From Parcubacteria group bacterium GW2011_GWA1_47_8 (GTDB taxonomy: Bacteria > Patescibacteriota > Minisyncoccia > Phycocordibacterales > UBA1550), in contig LCOP01000001.1 of NCBI GenBank assembly GCA_000996605.1, positions 1 to 39,652 on the forward strand: 39,652 bases of DNA, written 5' to 3'. The translations under genes and the position numbers were made by a program. The first letter of the stretch is position 1, and each line of letters begins with the position of its first letter. A model generated the notes under the pieces. It did no database searches, was not told where the DNA came from, and was given only the letters and a program-made list of their open reading frames with translations. Positions 1-7,713 of this stretch are shown here, one piece after another.

Positions 1-2
1 TT

Positions 3-260
3 GAAGAAAAATTTACTTTTGTAGAGACCGCACCTGACTGCGGTTGTTTGGCATGGGTGTGGAAAAGTCAGGTTGCGGAGTTTCGTAATTCAAAGTATTT
101 TAAAACGCTCGCGAATGCGGGGCTTGCGGTGGCGCGGCTCGAGGAATGGCTCTCGCACCGCAAAAGCGAAAAAGGTCCACGCAAAGACGCGGAGGACCGC
201 GCGCGGATGGAGATACCCCTCTTTCTCTTTTTGGAAATCGAGAAGCATGCGGTAAGATAG
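3..260 (+). CDS. C-terminal end of an unrecognised protein (partial)
   Basis: The reading frame is open from the left edge of the window to a TAG at 258-260, giving about 85 residues of a gene that starts outside. The fragment is rich in Arg, Lys and Glu with a few aromatic residues, and has no membrane segment or motif I recognise. It ends 7 bases before the next start codon. A TTG at 48 could serve as an internal start, but the open frame upstream makes a truncated longer gene more likely. Function unknown. Confidence 0.4.
   Translation, partial: EEKFTFVETAPDCGCLAWVWKSQVAEFRNSKYFKTLANAGLAVARLEEWLSHRKSEKGPRKDAEDRARMEIPLFLFLEIEKHAVR
253..258 (+). promoter_or_regulatory. Possible -10 box for the CAP-domain gene
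   Basis: TAAGAT ends 9 bases before the ATG at 268, the same placement as the other -10-like boxes in this window. It overlaps the end of the upstream gene. No convincing -35 is visible. Confidence 0.3.
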
Positions 261-267
261 AGATAAC

Positions 268-1254
268 ATGCTCGCCAACCTCATTGGGTTCATTTTAGGC
301 TTTTTTGCGCTTGTGGGCGCAGGGCTTTTCTCGTATACATATCTCGAGCACACGATAGGTCCGCGGACGACAAGCGAGATTGTTTCTGTGCAGACGACGA
401 AGGCAACTACTACGCCGGTTCGCCCGGTAAGCACTACGACGAAAATACACACACCTGCGCTCAAGGTTGTGACGACGACGGTGGTAAAAAAAGTAAACAC
501 GGTAGCGACATCGACGAACGAACAAATTATTGCACCAGGACCACTTCGCAAGCCGGTGTCTGTTGTTTTGCAAACATCGGCAAGCACGCTTTCGTTAAAT
601 GGCGTACTTTTTTATACCAACAAAGCGCGCGCGGAGAACGCCGGGCTTCCGCCACTTGCGGAGAATGCCACGCTTGACCGCGATGCGCAGATGAAACTCG
701 ATGATATGTTTGCCAAGCAGTATTTTGCGCATGAGTCGCCGACAGGGGTGGGGCCGGGCGACTTGGCACGGAGTGTCGGATATACATTTATTGTCGTGGG
801 AGAGAATCTTGCGCTTGGGGATTTTGACGGCGATAAGGGGCTTGTCGACGCATGGATGGCGAGTCCGGGGCACCGTGCCAATATTTTGAATGCGCAGTAC
901 CAGGAGATTGGGATTGCGGTTGGCAAGGGAATGTACGAGGGGCGCGAGACGTGGCTTGCGGTGCAGAGCTTTGGCGTGCCGCTCTCGGCGTGTCCGGCGA
1001 TTGATACGGGGATGAAAGCTCAAATAACCACGAATAGCACCGAGATTGCAGCCATGCGCGCCGTACTCAATGATCAAAAAACGCAAATCGATGCGACACC
1101 CCAAAATGACCCCAACTATAATGAGTATGTAGCGAAGTTTAATGCGCTGGTGCCGATTTATAATGCGATGGTTGAAACAAATCGTGTGCTTGTTGCTACA
1201 TTCAATACACAAGTGCAGGCATTCAATGCGTGCGTGAATGCGGTGACGCATTGA
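268..1254 (+). CDS. CAP-domain (SCP/PR1-like) membrane-anchored protein
   Basis: Residues 1-25 form a hydrophobic N-terminal segment, so the protein is probably anchored in or exported through the cytoplasmic membrane. Residues ~30-100 are a Thr/Val-rich low-complexity linker. Residues ~108-235 carry the CAP fold signatures: an FAHESPTG segment with the first conserved His, a GENLA segment, WMASPGHRANIL with the second His, and EIGIAVG. The C-terminal ~80 residues look helical and Gln/Asn-rich, possibly coiled coil. CAP proteins in bacteria are secreted or surface proteins of varied and often unknown function, so the biochemical role is not assigned. The ATG at 268 is chosen because the signal-like segment starts there. 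Confidence 0.8.
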   Translation: MLANLIGFILGFFALVGAGLFSYTYLEHTIGPRTTSEIVSVQTTKATTTPVRPVSTTTKIHTPALKVVTTTVVKKVNTVATSTNEQIIAPGPLRKPVSVVLQTSASTLSLNGVLFYTNKARAENAGLPPLAENATLDRDAQMKLDDMFAKQYFAHESPTGVGPGDLARSVGYTFIVVGENLALGDFDGDKGLVDAWMASPGHRANILNAQYQEIGIAVGKGMYEGRETWLAVQSFGVPLSACPAIDTGMKAQITTNSTEIAAMRAVLNDQKTQIDATPQNDPNYNEYVAKFNALVPIYNAMVETNRVLVATFNTQVQAFNACVNAVTH

Positions 1255-1293
1255 AAATCGTCCGCGAATTACGAGAAGCGCTTTTCTTTATGG

Positions 1294-1299
1294 TATTAT
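1294..1299 (+). promoter_or_regulatory. -10 box directly before the exonuclease gene
   Basis: TATTAT ends 6 bases before the ATG at 1306, so a transcript starting at the usual distance would begin at or within a base or two of the ATG. No Shine-Dalgarno sequence is present. Confidence 0.45.
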
Positions 1300-1305
1300 A
1301 TCGCC

Positions 1306-2025
1306 ATGCCTACCCTTATTTTTGATATTGAAACCATTGGCGAGGATTTTGACACGCTTGATTCTGCGACGCAAGACACGCTCACACGCTGGATCAAAAA
1401 AGAATCCGGTGATGATGACAAGGGATACGAGCGCGCACTTGCCGACGTGAAGGACGGACTTGGGTTCTCGCCGCTCACGGGACGGATTGTTGCGATCGGT
1501 GTACTCGACGACGAACGCAACAAGGGCGCGGTGTATTTTGACGCGCCGAATGCGCGCGTCCCCATCTCCGACCTTGAAGAAAAGGGAATCAAATACAAAG
1601 TCCTCGGCGAAAAAGAAATGCTGGAGCATTTTTGGCGCGGTGTCGCCGAGTACGATGCATTCGTGAGCTTTAACGGACGCGGGTTTGACGTGCCGTTCCT
1701 CATGGTGCGCTCAGCGGTGCATGGTATTCGCCCGACCAAAGACCTCATGTCCAACCGCTATCTCGGAAGCCAAGACTATGAGTCCAAGCATATCGACCTC
1801 CTTGATCAGCTTACCTTTTACGGAGCGGTGCGTCGCAAAGGGAATTTGCATTTGTGGTGCCGCGCGTTCGGTATCGAAAGCCCTAAAGCCGCGGGCGTGA
1901 CGGGTGACGACGTGAAACGACTTTTTGCCGAAGGGAAATACGAAGATATCGCGCGCTACAATGCGGGCGACCTCCGTGCGACGCGTGATCTCTATCATCG
2001 TTGGCGGGATCACATGGCGTTTTAG
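1306..2025 (+). CDS. PolB-like DEDD-type 3'-5' exonuclease
   Basis: A stand-alone ribonuclease-H-fold exonuclease domain of 239 residues with no polymerase domain. Motif I is FDIET near the N-terminus (Asp7, Glu9). Motif II is the FNGRGFDVPFL segment around residues 123-135. Motif III is YNAGDLRATRDLY near the C-terminus, with the Tyr and Asp of a DEDDy-type site. This matches the family described as predicted 3'-5' exonucleases related to the PolB exonuclease domain. It probably degrades single-stranded 3' ends during repair, but its substrate is not known. It is likely monocistronic. Confidence 0.75.
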   Translation: MPTLIFDIETIGEDFDTLDSATQDTLTRWIKKESGDDDKGYERALADVKDGLGFSPLTGRIVAIGVLDDERNKGAVYFDAPNARVPISDLEEKGIKYKVLGEKEMLEHFWRGVAEYDAFVSFNGRGFDVPFLMVRSAVHGIRPTKDLMSNRYLGSQDYESKHIDLLDQLTFYGAVRRKGNLHLWCRAFGIESPKAAGVTGDDVKRLFAEGKYEDIARYNAGDLRATRDLYHRWRDHMAF

Positions 2026-2178
2026 GGAATAGAATTTAGAATTTTGAATGTGGAATATTGAATAGCACTCTAAATTTTCCAATTTGACCTCATAGTACTA
2101 AATCGGAGATTTTAAAATAATTAAATGGATGAATCGATTTTATTCGATATTCTACATTCCATCTTCAATATTCCACCC
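2026..2178. repeat. Intergenic AT-rich GAAT-type degenerate repeats in inverted arrangement
   Basis: The intergene holds a run of degenerate heptad-like units (TAGAATT, TAGAATT, TTGAATG, TGGAATA, TTGAATA) at 2032-2066. The reverse complement of similar units lies at about 2143-2178. A third run, in plus orientation, lies at 13425-13468. No gene is visible in this gap. Confidence 0.5.
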
Positions 2179-2198
2179 TCCCGTGCTACCATACCTCT

Positions 2199-3008
2199 AT
2201 GTCCGACTTCTACAAACCGCACCGCAAGCCCGATTGGAACTACGGTGGTCCGCGCTGGCGCCTCTCTCGGTCAAAGATAGACCTCTTTGAACAGTGTCCG
2301 CGCTGTTTTTATATCGACAACAAGCTCGGTACGGCGCGTCCGTCGGGCTTTCCGTTCAATTTGAACAGCGCCGTCGACCATCTCCTCAAGAAAGAATTTG
2401 ACATTCATCGTGCGGGGAAAACCGCGCATCCGCTCATGAAACAGTACGGGGTGGATGCGGTGCCATTTGACCACGAAAAGATGGGTGTGTGGCGCGAGAA
2501 TTTTAAAGGAATTGACTACAAGCACGAGGCGACGGGATTTACGATTTCCGGTGCGGTGGATGATGTGTGGGTGAACCTGGCGGGTGAGCTTATTGTGGTT
2601 GACTACAAAGCAACAAGCAAGGACGAAGAGATTACGACGCTTGATGAGGATTGGCATATTGGCTACAAGAGGCAAATGGAAGTGTATCAGTGGCTCTTGC
2701 GCAGGAACGGATTTAAGGTTTCCGATACGGGGTACTTTGTGTACGCAAACGGCATCAAGGATAAAAAGGCGTTTGACGGCAAGCTTGAGTTTGATGTTAC
2801 GTTGATCGCATATACGGGGAATGATGCATGGGTTGAAAAAACAATTCTCGCCATTAAAAAGTGTCTCGACACGAATGAGATCCCCGAAGTCGGCGCGCAC
2901 TGTGACTATTGCACCTATCGCAAAGCCGCACGTGACGTGCAGACGGAGTTTCGCGCCGCACAGGCAAAGTCCGTGTCCGCAGGCAAGAAGGACGCACTTT
3001 TTGATTAG
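2199..3008 (+). CDS. PD-(D/E)XK nuclease, RecB/Cas4-like
   Basis: A 269-residue single-domain nuclease. An N-terminal LSRSKIDLFEQCPRCFYI segment contains two Cys typical of the RecB/Cas4 entry motif. The middle has a GAVDDVWVN segment carrying the metal-binding Asp, followed by ELIVVDYKATSK, the D-x-K core. The C-terminus has a HCDYCTYRKAA segment with two more Cys, so the four Cys could hold an Fe-S cluster as in Cas4/AddB relatives. No helicase domain is attached and no cas genes are nearby. It probably acts in DNA repair or recombination; the exact role is inferred only from the family. Confidence 0.75.
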   Translation: MSDFYKPHRKPDWNYGGPRWRLSRSKIDLFEQCPRCFYIDNKLGTARPSGFPFNLNSAVDHLLKKEFDIHRAGKTAHPLMKQYGVDAVPFDHEKMGVWRENFKGIDYKHEATGFTISGAVDDVWVNLAGELIVVDYKATSKDEEITTLDEDWHIGYKRQMEVYQWLLRRNGFKVSDTGYFVYANGIKDKKAFDGKLEFDVTLIAYTGNDAWVEKTILAIKKCLDTNEIPEVGAHCDYCTYRKAARDVQTEFRAAQAKSVSAGKKDALFD

Positions 3009-3092
3009 TCTATCGATTATTTGTTATTGTTGTATGTTGGCTCTTCCAGAAGACGCTGGGAGGAAAAAGTAAATTAAAAGGGAGAATAAAGG

Positions 3093-3585
3093 ATGAAACA
3101 TACCTTCATTGCTGTATTCGGGCGGTCCGGTTTCAACGGCGACGGCATACCTTTTGAGAGAAGAGCGTAAAGAATGTAAGGTTACTCTCTTTATGTTTTC
3201 AGACCCAAGGGTTCCGGAATACGATATGGAAAAGGTGACCGCGGTCGCCGTGGCTCACGCCTTCGGAGCGGAACACGGCGTAAAGGGAATGCTCTATGGA
3301 GAGGAAAATGATGTGAATGTCCTCTTTGCGTATGTCGCGGCAGGGAAGTATGCCTATGATCATGGAATACACGATGTGGTATGGGCAGTGCACAAAGGAA
3401 ATTTCAAGAGGGTAAATGTGTATCTTGATACCCTTAACACCTTTATGCGAGCGGCAAGGTTTTATGTTGTCGTCCGTGCCTCGTTCGTCAATGACTCACG
3501 AGCGAGTATCCTCTCGCGAGGAGAACAAACGGGAGCCCCACTGCACCTTTTCAATCAGTTCGACGAAGAGAGCAAGGCGGCATAA
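3093..3585 (+). CDS. QueC-like PP-loop ATPase domain protein, apparent frameshift near the start
   Basis: From 3109 onward the frame encodes an LYSGGPVSTATAYLL segment matching the SGG-x-x-S P-loop of the PP-loop (N-type ATP pyrophosphatase) superfamily. Downstream segments resemble QueC (7-cyano-7-deazaguanine synthase): a helix ending in YAYDHGIHDVVWAV and a late SRASILSRGEQTGAPL stretch. The zinc-binding Cys cluster of true QueC is absent and the protein ends early. The only good ATG (3093, preceded by AAAGG) is in another frame, and the main frame has no ATG upstream. A single extra base near 3111 would join MKHTFI to LYSGG. A TTG start at 3109 is the alternative. No queD/queE neighbours are seen, so the substrate is unknown. 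Confidence 0.5.
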
Positions 3586-3622
3586 TTCCCCACACAAAAA
3601 AAGACAATAGAAAATCTGGTAA

Positions 3623-3658
3623 GCCCCACTTTGCAGTATGCAGAGTGGGGTGTTTTTT
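3623..3658 (+). terminator. Rho-independent terminator after the PP-loop gene
   Basis: An 11-bp stem (one G-U pair) around a 5-base loop, followed by TGTTTTTT. Confidence 0.8.
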
Positions 3659-3715
3659 AAACCCATCAGCCTTTCAAATTCCTTCTTCGTATGCGACAAT
3701 GTGAGGAATACTTGT

Positions 3716-3812
3716 CCCGTTAGAAGTTTCGTCACAATCAGTCTTTACTTAAGATGGGAAAGTCGGTAGTATAATAGTATTTTAGGATTTCAATAATCGA
3801 ACTTCTAACGGG
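3716..3812. repeat. 13-bp perfect inverted repeat flanking a promoter and abutting a start codon
   Basis: CCCGTTAGAAGTT at 3716-3728 is matched by AACTTCTAACGGG at 3800-3812. The right arm ends one base before the ATG at 3813. The consensus TATAAT at 3770-3775 lies between the arms. The arrangement suggests a regulatory site for the ATP-cone/REase gene. Confidence 0.55.
3770..3775 (+). promoter_or_regulatory. Consensus -10 box (TATAAT) for the ATP-cone/REase gene
   Basis: Perfect TATAAT, 37 bases before the ATG at 3813. There is no strong -35 at 17 bp; TTTACT lies 20 bp upstream. Confidence 0.5.
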
Positions 3813-4661
3813 ATGAAAAAAGAACATACCGCGTGGGTGATAAAAACATCGGGCGAGCGGGAGCCGTTTTCCTTGGCGAAGCTACGGCACTCGCTCCGTC
3901 GTGCGGGCGCCGACGAGGAAATCATCGAATCTGTCGTGTCGCATGTGCTTCCCGAGCTTCGCGACGGTTTGTCGACATCAGAAATCTATCGCCACGCATT
4001 CACCATCCTCAAGAAAAAGCGCTATGTGGTCGCGGCGCGGTATAGCCTCCGCCGTGCGGTGCTCAACCTCGGGCCGAGCGGATTCCCCTTCGAGAAGTTT
4101 ATTGCCGAGATTTTGAAAAAGAAAGGCTACCAAACAAAAACGGGCGTCGTCTTGCCGGGATTTTGCGTTACGCACGAAGTTGATGTGCTTGCAGAAAAGG
4201 ATGACCGACATATTTTCGTCGAGGCGAAGTTCCACAACCAGCTGGGGATCAAGAGTGATGTCAAAGTCGCGCTCTATGTGTACGCGCGGTTTCTTGATTT
4301 GCAAAAAGGGCATGATCATCGTGAGGATAAAACCCCCAAGATTCACGAGGGTTGGCTCGTCACCAACACAAAACTCACACATGATGCTATTGCGTACGCA
4401 CAGTGTGCGGGACTCAAGCTTATTGGCTGGGACTATCCGCACGAAGGGAATTTGCAAGACTTGATTATGGAAACCAAAGTTCACCCACTGACGTGCCTCA
4501 CGACGCTGAGTGCCTCCCATAAGACGAGTCTCTTGAATCAGGGAATCGTTATGTGTACGGATTTACAGAAGAAAAATCAAGAACTCAAAGCACTGGGCTT
4601 CTCTCCTGAAAAAATTGCCGGCGTGATGAGTGAAATTGACGCGGTGTGTCAGGAGTTTTAG
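3813..4661 (+). CDS. ATP-cone / Mrr-like restriction endonuclease fusion protein
   Basis: Residues ~5-90 form an ATP-cone, the nucleotide-sensing domain of ribonucleotide reductases and NrdR: the WVIKTSGEREPFS start, then LRHSLRRAGA and a late YSLRRAVLNLGPSGFPFE. Residues ~95-190 form a PD-(D/E)XK nuclease domain with the core HEVDVLAEKDDRHIFVEAKFHN (Asp, then Glu-x-Lys). The C-terminal ~60 residues resemble helix-hairpin-helix DNA-binding repeats (LTTLSASHKTSLLNQGI). This suggests a nuclease gated by nucleotide binding. Whether it cuts foreign or self DNA is unknown, and no methyltransferase is adjacent. A 13-bp inverted repeat flanks its promoter. Confidence 0.75.
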   Translation: MKKEHTAWVIKTSGEREPFSLAKLRHSLRRAGADEEIIESVVSHVLPELRDGLSTSEIYRHAFTILKKKRYVVAARYSLRRAVLNLGPSGFPFEKFIAEILKKKGYQTKTGVVLPGFCVTHEVDVLAEKDDRHIFVEAKFHNQLGIKSDVKVALYVYARFLDLQKGHDHREDKTPKIHEGWLVTNTKLTHDAIAYAQCAGLKLIGWDYPHEGNLQDLIMETKVHPLTCLTTLSASHKTSLLNQGIVMCTDLQKKNQELKALGFSPEKIAGVMSEIDAVCQEF

Positions 4662-4678
4662 TTTTTACACGTTTTTGA

Positions 4679-4684
4679 TATACT
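4679..4684 (+). promoter_or_regulatory. -10 box (TATACT) for mgtC
   Basis: TATACT ends 9 bases before the ATG at 4694. There is no Shine-Dalgarno sequence between. Confidence 0.5.
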
Positions 4685-4693
4685 TACATCACC

Positions 4694-5209
4694 ATGGAAT
4701 TCATCGACGCCCACACCACCGACATTATTTTGAAGCTCGTACTCGCGCTTTTGCTCGGCATGTTGATTGGTCTCGAGCGCTCTATCGCAGGCAAGACTGC
4801 GGGGATGCGGACGTACGGATTGGTTGCCTTGGGGGCGGCGCTTTTTTCCATCGTCGGTATCCTCGCTTCGGGCGGCTACGAATCGGCGGTGGCGCTTACC
4901 AACTCAACGCGTTTTGCGTCGCAGATTATCACCGGCATCGGGTTTATCGGCGCGGGGTTGGTTATATTTAAACAAGCGCGCGTGAGCGGGGTCACGACTG
5001 CCGCCGGTATTTGGATTGCGGCGGGGGTCGGCATGGCGGTCGGGTACGGGTTTTATACACTTGCTATTGCGGCGACGGTTCTCTCGCTTTTCTCGCTTAC
5101 GATATTGTGGTTCGTCGAGAATCGTCTGACGAAGTTTGTGCGTAGCTCGGTGTTCCCCGGACAGCAAAATGATACCCTGCACAAAGAGCTCGATGACCGT
5201 GAAGACTAA
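4694..5209 (+). CDS. MgtC/SapB family membrane protein
   Basis: 171 residues with four to five hydrophobic segments. The conserved MgtC core is visible: LLGMLIGLERSIAGKTAGMRT near residue 20-40, then ITGIGFIGAGLVIF and VSGVTTAAGIWIAAGVGMAVG around residues 78-115. The C-terminus is short and polar. MgtC proteins are inner-membrane proteins linked to magnesium limitation and control of the F-type ATP synthase in some bacteria. The role here is inferred from the family. The stop lies 14 bases before a putative small membrane peptide gene. Confidence 0.85.
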   Translation: MEFIDAHTTDIILKLVLALLLGMLIGLERSIAGKTAGMRTYGLVALGAALFSIVGILASGGYESAVALTNSTRFASQIITGIGFIGAGLVIFKQARVSGVTTAAGIWIAAGVGMAVGYGFYTLAIAATVLSLFSLTILWFVENRLTKFVRSSVFPGQQNDTLHKELDDRED

Positions 5210-5223
5210 TATATCAATATTTT

Positions 5224-5316
5224 ATGTCCTATATCATCCTTTTCGCATCACTCCTTCTTATCCTCGTCATCGCGAAAGACCTCCGTTCGTGCAAACGACA
5301 AAATAAGTGCAAATAA
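5224..5316 (+). CDS. Putative 30-residue single-pass membrane peptide
   Basis: A short frame with ATG at 5224 encodes a hydrophobic stretch (residues 2-17, rich in Ile/Leu) followed by a basic Cys-containing tail (RSCKRQNKCK). It fits exactly between mgtC and the EamA gene, with 14 bases before it and 3 after, in the same orientation. Such placement and composition suggest a real small protein, but 30 codons can occur by chance. There is no clear ribosome binding site. Confidence 0.35.
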   Translation: MSYIILFASLLLILVIAKDLRSCKRQNKCK

Positions 5317-5319
5317 TCT

Positions 5320-5742
5320 ATGTGGCTTTTTTACGCATTTTTTTCAGCATTTACTGCGGCATTGGTCGCTATTTTTGCGAAGCTGGGGCTCAAAGACATT
5401 GATTCGACGCTCGCTACCACGGTGCGTGCGGTTATTATGGCGGTGTTTCTTGTTTCGTTTGCACTTGCCCTCAAGAAATTTGATGGGTTTACTGTGGCCT
5501 CATTCACGGGGCGCGAGTGGGTGCTCATTATTCTCTCGGGTATTGCGGGGGCGTTCTCTTGGCTATTCTACTTTTTTGCACTCAAGTCTGGGACCGCATC
5601 GCAAGTCGTCGCGATTGATAAATTAAGTGTGGTAATGGTTGTCATACTTGCGGTTGTCTTTCTCGGAGAAACGCTTACATGGAAGACGGGAATCGGTGCC
5701 GCGCTCATGACGGTTGGTGCGATTTTGATGGTGTTGACATAA
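5320..5742 (+). CDS. Half-size EamA/DMT-family transporter
   Basis: 140 residues with five predicted membrane helices forming one EamA repeat, where canonical DMT transporters have two (about 300 residues). The end has the typical GETLTWKTGIGAALMTVGAILMVL segment. Single-repeat members must pair to make a transporter, presumably as a homodimer. The substrate is unknown. It lies 3 bases after the small membrane peptide and may be co-transcribed with mgtC. Confidence 0.75.
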   Translation: MWLFYAFFSAFTAALVAIFAKLGLKDIDSTLATTVRAVIMAVFLVSFALALKKFDGFTVASFTGREWVLIILSGIAGAFSWLFYFFALKSGTASQVVAIDKLSVVMVVILAVVFLGETLTWKTGIGAALMTVGAILMVLT

Positions 5743-5791
5743 GCCATTGTCGTTTTGTAAAGTAACATAGTTGTATTAAGATAAGTAAATT

Positions 5792-7567
5792 ATGGACTCA
5801 CGCGAAATTAGAAGTCGATTTTTGAAGTTTTTTGAGAAGCGGGGACACGCAGTCATTCCTTCGGCGCCACTTGTGCCCGAGAACGATCCATCCGTGCTTT
5901 TTAACACCGCTGGCATGCAGCCGCTCGTGCCATACCTCATGGGCGCGCCACATCCACAGGGTAAGCGTCTCGTGAACGCACAAAAATGCGTGCGCACGCA
6001 AGACATCGATGAAGTGGGGGACAATACGCACGACACCTTCTTTGAAATGCTCGGCAATTGGTCGCTTGGGGACTATTTCAAAGAAGACGCGATCAAGTGG
6101 AGCTATGAATTTTTGACGTCCAAAGAAGAAGGGCTTGGTCTCGACCCTAAGCGGCTTTATGTTACTGTATTCGAGGGTAACAACGACGCGCCGCGTGATA
6201 ATGAAGCGTTTGAGATTTGGAAAAAGTACGTTCCAGAGAACCGTATTTATTTCATGCCTGCAAAGTCCAACTGGTGGAGTCCGGGCGACAATGGTCCGTG
6301 CGGTCCCGATACGGAAATGTTTTATGATGTGACCGAGCGCGGCTTGGGCGACATGACCAAAGAAGAATACATGGCGGCGGATGATCGTCAAGATGTCGTC
6401 GAGATATGGAACGATGTTTTTATGGAATATGAGAAAGAGGGCGGCAAGGTTGTGGGAAAGCTTGCGAGTAAGAATGTTGATACCGGTTCGGGATTGGAGC
6501 GCGTGGTCATGATGGTGCAGGGTAAGAATAACATTTTTGATACGGATCTTTTTGTGTCGGTGATGGGGAAGATAAAAGAACTTGTCGGTGGTGAAATCCG
6601 CGACGTGCGGGCATCGCGGATCGTTGCTGACCATATTCGTACGGGGGTTATGATAATCGCCGATGGCGTGCGTCCGGCAAACACCGATCAGGGGTATATT
6701 TTGCGAAGGCTTCTTCGCCGCGCGGTGCGTTATGCCGACGTACTCGGTATCGGGCACAACATGCTTGCTGGACTCGTCCCGATCATTGCGGAGAAATATA
6801 CGGGTGTGTATGACAATGTTGCTGCGCAGGCGACATTCATCGCCGACGAGATTCGCAAAGAAGAAGAGAAGTTCAGGCAGATGCTTGAGCGGGGGATGAA
6901 AGAATTTGCTCACATAAGCAAGCGCGGGGGAGTTTCTGCCGTTGACGTATTTCAACTTTTTTCAACCTACGGGTTTCCTTTGGAAATGACCGAAGAGCTT
7001 GCAAAAGAGCAGGGGATTACGGTCGACCGCGCGGGGTTCGAAGCGGAGTTTAAAAAACATCAGGACCTTTCGCGTACGAGCACTGAAGGGAAGTTTAAGG
7101 GAGGTCTGGCAAACAACAGTGAAAAGACAACCGCACTTCATACGGCAACACACCTCATGCTCGCGGGCTTGCGCAAATATCTGGGCGATAGCGTGCACCA
7201 AGCGGGATCGAACATCACTGAGGAGCGCACGCGGTTTGACTTCACGTATCCGGAGAAAGTTCCGCGTGATGTGCTCGATAAAGTGGAAGCGTACGTGAAC
7301 GAAGCGATTGGCAAACACTCGATCGTGAAGATTGAGCAGATGAAAAAAGAAGACGCGAAAGCGGCGGGTGTCGAGGGGAGCTTTTGGGAGAAGTATCCGG
7401 ATGTGGTGAACGTGTATTCGGTCGTCGTTCCCGACAGCACCACCTACTCCCGCGAGCTCTGTGGTGGTCCGCACGTCGTGCAAACGGAGGGTATGGGAAA
7501 GTTTAAGATTGTCAAAGAAGAAGCTTCATCCGCCGGCATCCGCCGCATCAAAGCGGTGTTGGAATAA
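5792..7567 (+). CDS. alaS: Alanine--tRNA ligase, short form lacking the C-terminal domain
   Basis: 591 residues against about 875 in most bacteria. The N-terminus is a class II catalytic domain (SRFLKFFEKRGH start, LFNTAGMQPLVPYLMG, NTHDTFFEMLGNWSLGDYFK, WWSPGDNGPCGP). A helical tRNA-binding region follows. The editing domain is present with HTATH (His450, His454) and CGGPH (Cys557, His561), the zinc/editing site. The protein ends just after SSAGIRRIKAVLE, so the linker and DHHA1/C-Ala oligomerisation domain are missing. Aminoacylation and mischarged-Ser/Gly hydrolysis can be expected to remain. TAAGAT at 5777-5782 lies 9 bases before the ATG and may be the -10. Confidence 0.92.
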   Translation: MDSREIRSRFLKFFEKRGHAVIPSAPLVPENDPSVLFNTAGMQPLVPYLMGAPHPQGKRLVNAQKCVRTQDIDEVGDNTHDTFFEMLGNWSLGDYFKEDAIKWSYEFLTSKEEGLGLDPKRLYVTVFEGNNDAPRDNEAFEIWKKYVPENRIYFMPAKSNWWSPGDNGPCGPDTEMFYDVTERGLGDMTKEEYMAADDRQDVVEIWNDVFMEYEKEGGKVVGKLASKNVDTGSGLERVVMMVQGKNNIFDTDLFVSVMGKIKELVGGEIRDVRASRIVADHIRTGVMIIADGVRPANTDQGYILRRLLRRAVRYADVLGIGHNMLAGLVPIIAEKYTGVYDNVAAQATFIADEIRKEEEKFRQMLERGMKEFAHISKRGGVSAVDVFQLFSTYGFPLEMTEELAKEQGITVDRAGFEAEFKKHQDLSRTSTEGKFKGGLANNSEKTTALHTATHLMLAGLRKYLGDSVHQAGSNITEERTRFDFTYPEKVPRDVLDKVEAYVNEAIGKHSIVKIEQMKKEDAKAAGVEGSFWEKYPDVVNVYSVVVPDSTTYSRELCGGPHVVQTEGMGKFKIVKEEASSAGIRRIKAVLE

Positions 7568-7574
7568 ACTTGGG

Positions 7575-7608
7575 TTTACATAGGAAACATAGGAATTGCC
7601 TATGTAAA
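7575..7608. repeat. 10-bp inverted repeat downstream of alaS
   Basis: TTTACATAGG (7575-7584) pairs with CCTATGTAAA (7599-7608). It could form a hairpin at the end of the alaS transcript, but no T-run follows. The loop contains a short direct copy of ACATAGGAA. Confidence 0.5.
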
Positions 7609-7658
7609 TGGATGGTGTGGTGTAATACTATGACTGAAAAGTGGGTTTGGCGAGGTTA

Positions 7659-7692
7659 GTAAAAAGACGGCCGCAACATCCTTGTTGAGGCC
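7659..7692 (-). terminator. Rho-independent terminator for the minus-strand broken gene
   Basis: On the minus strand, GGCC plus a 5-bp inner stem with one mismatch (7669-7692) is followed by GTCTTTTT. It lies about 20 bases after the stop of the minus-strand gene. Confidence 0.55.
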
Positions 7693-7713
7693 GAGCACTG
7701 TTCTAGGCAGGTG

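Noticed and set aside
2199..3008. Cas4 as part of a CRISPR locus
   Set aside because: No repeat-spacer array and no other cas genes are present in the window.
5798..6955. 385-residue minus-strand frame inside alaS
   Set aside because: Antisense shadow of a strongly conserved gene; composition rich in His/Arg as expected for a shadow.
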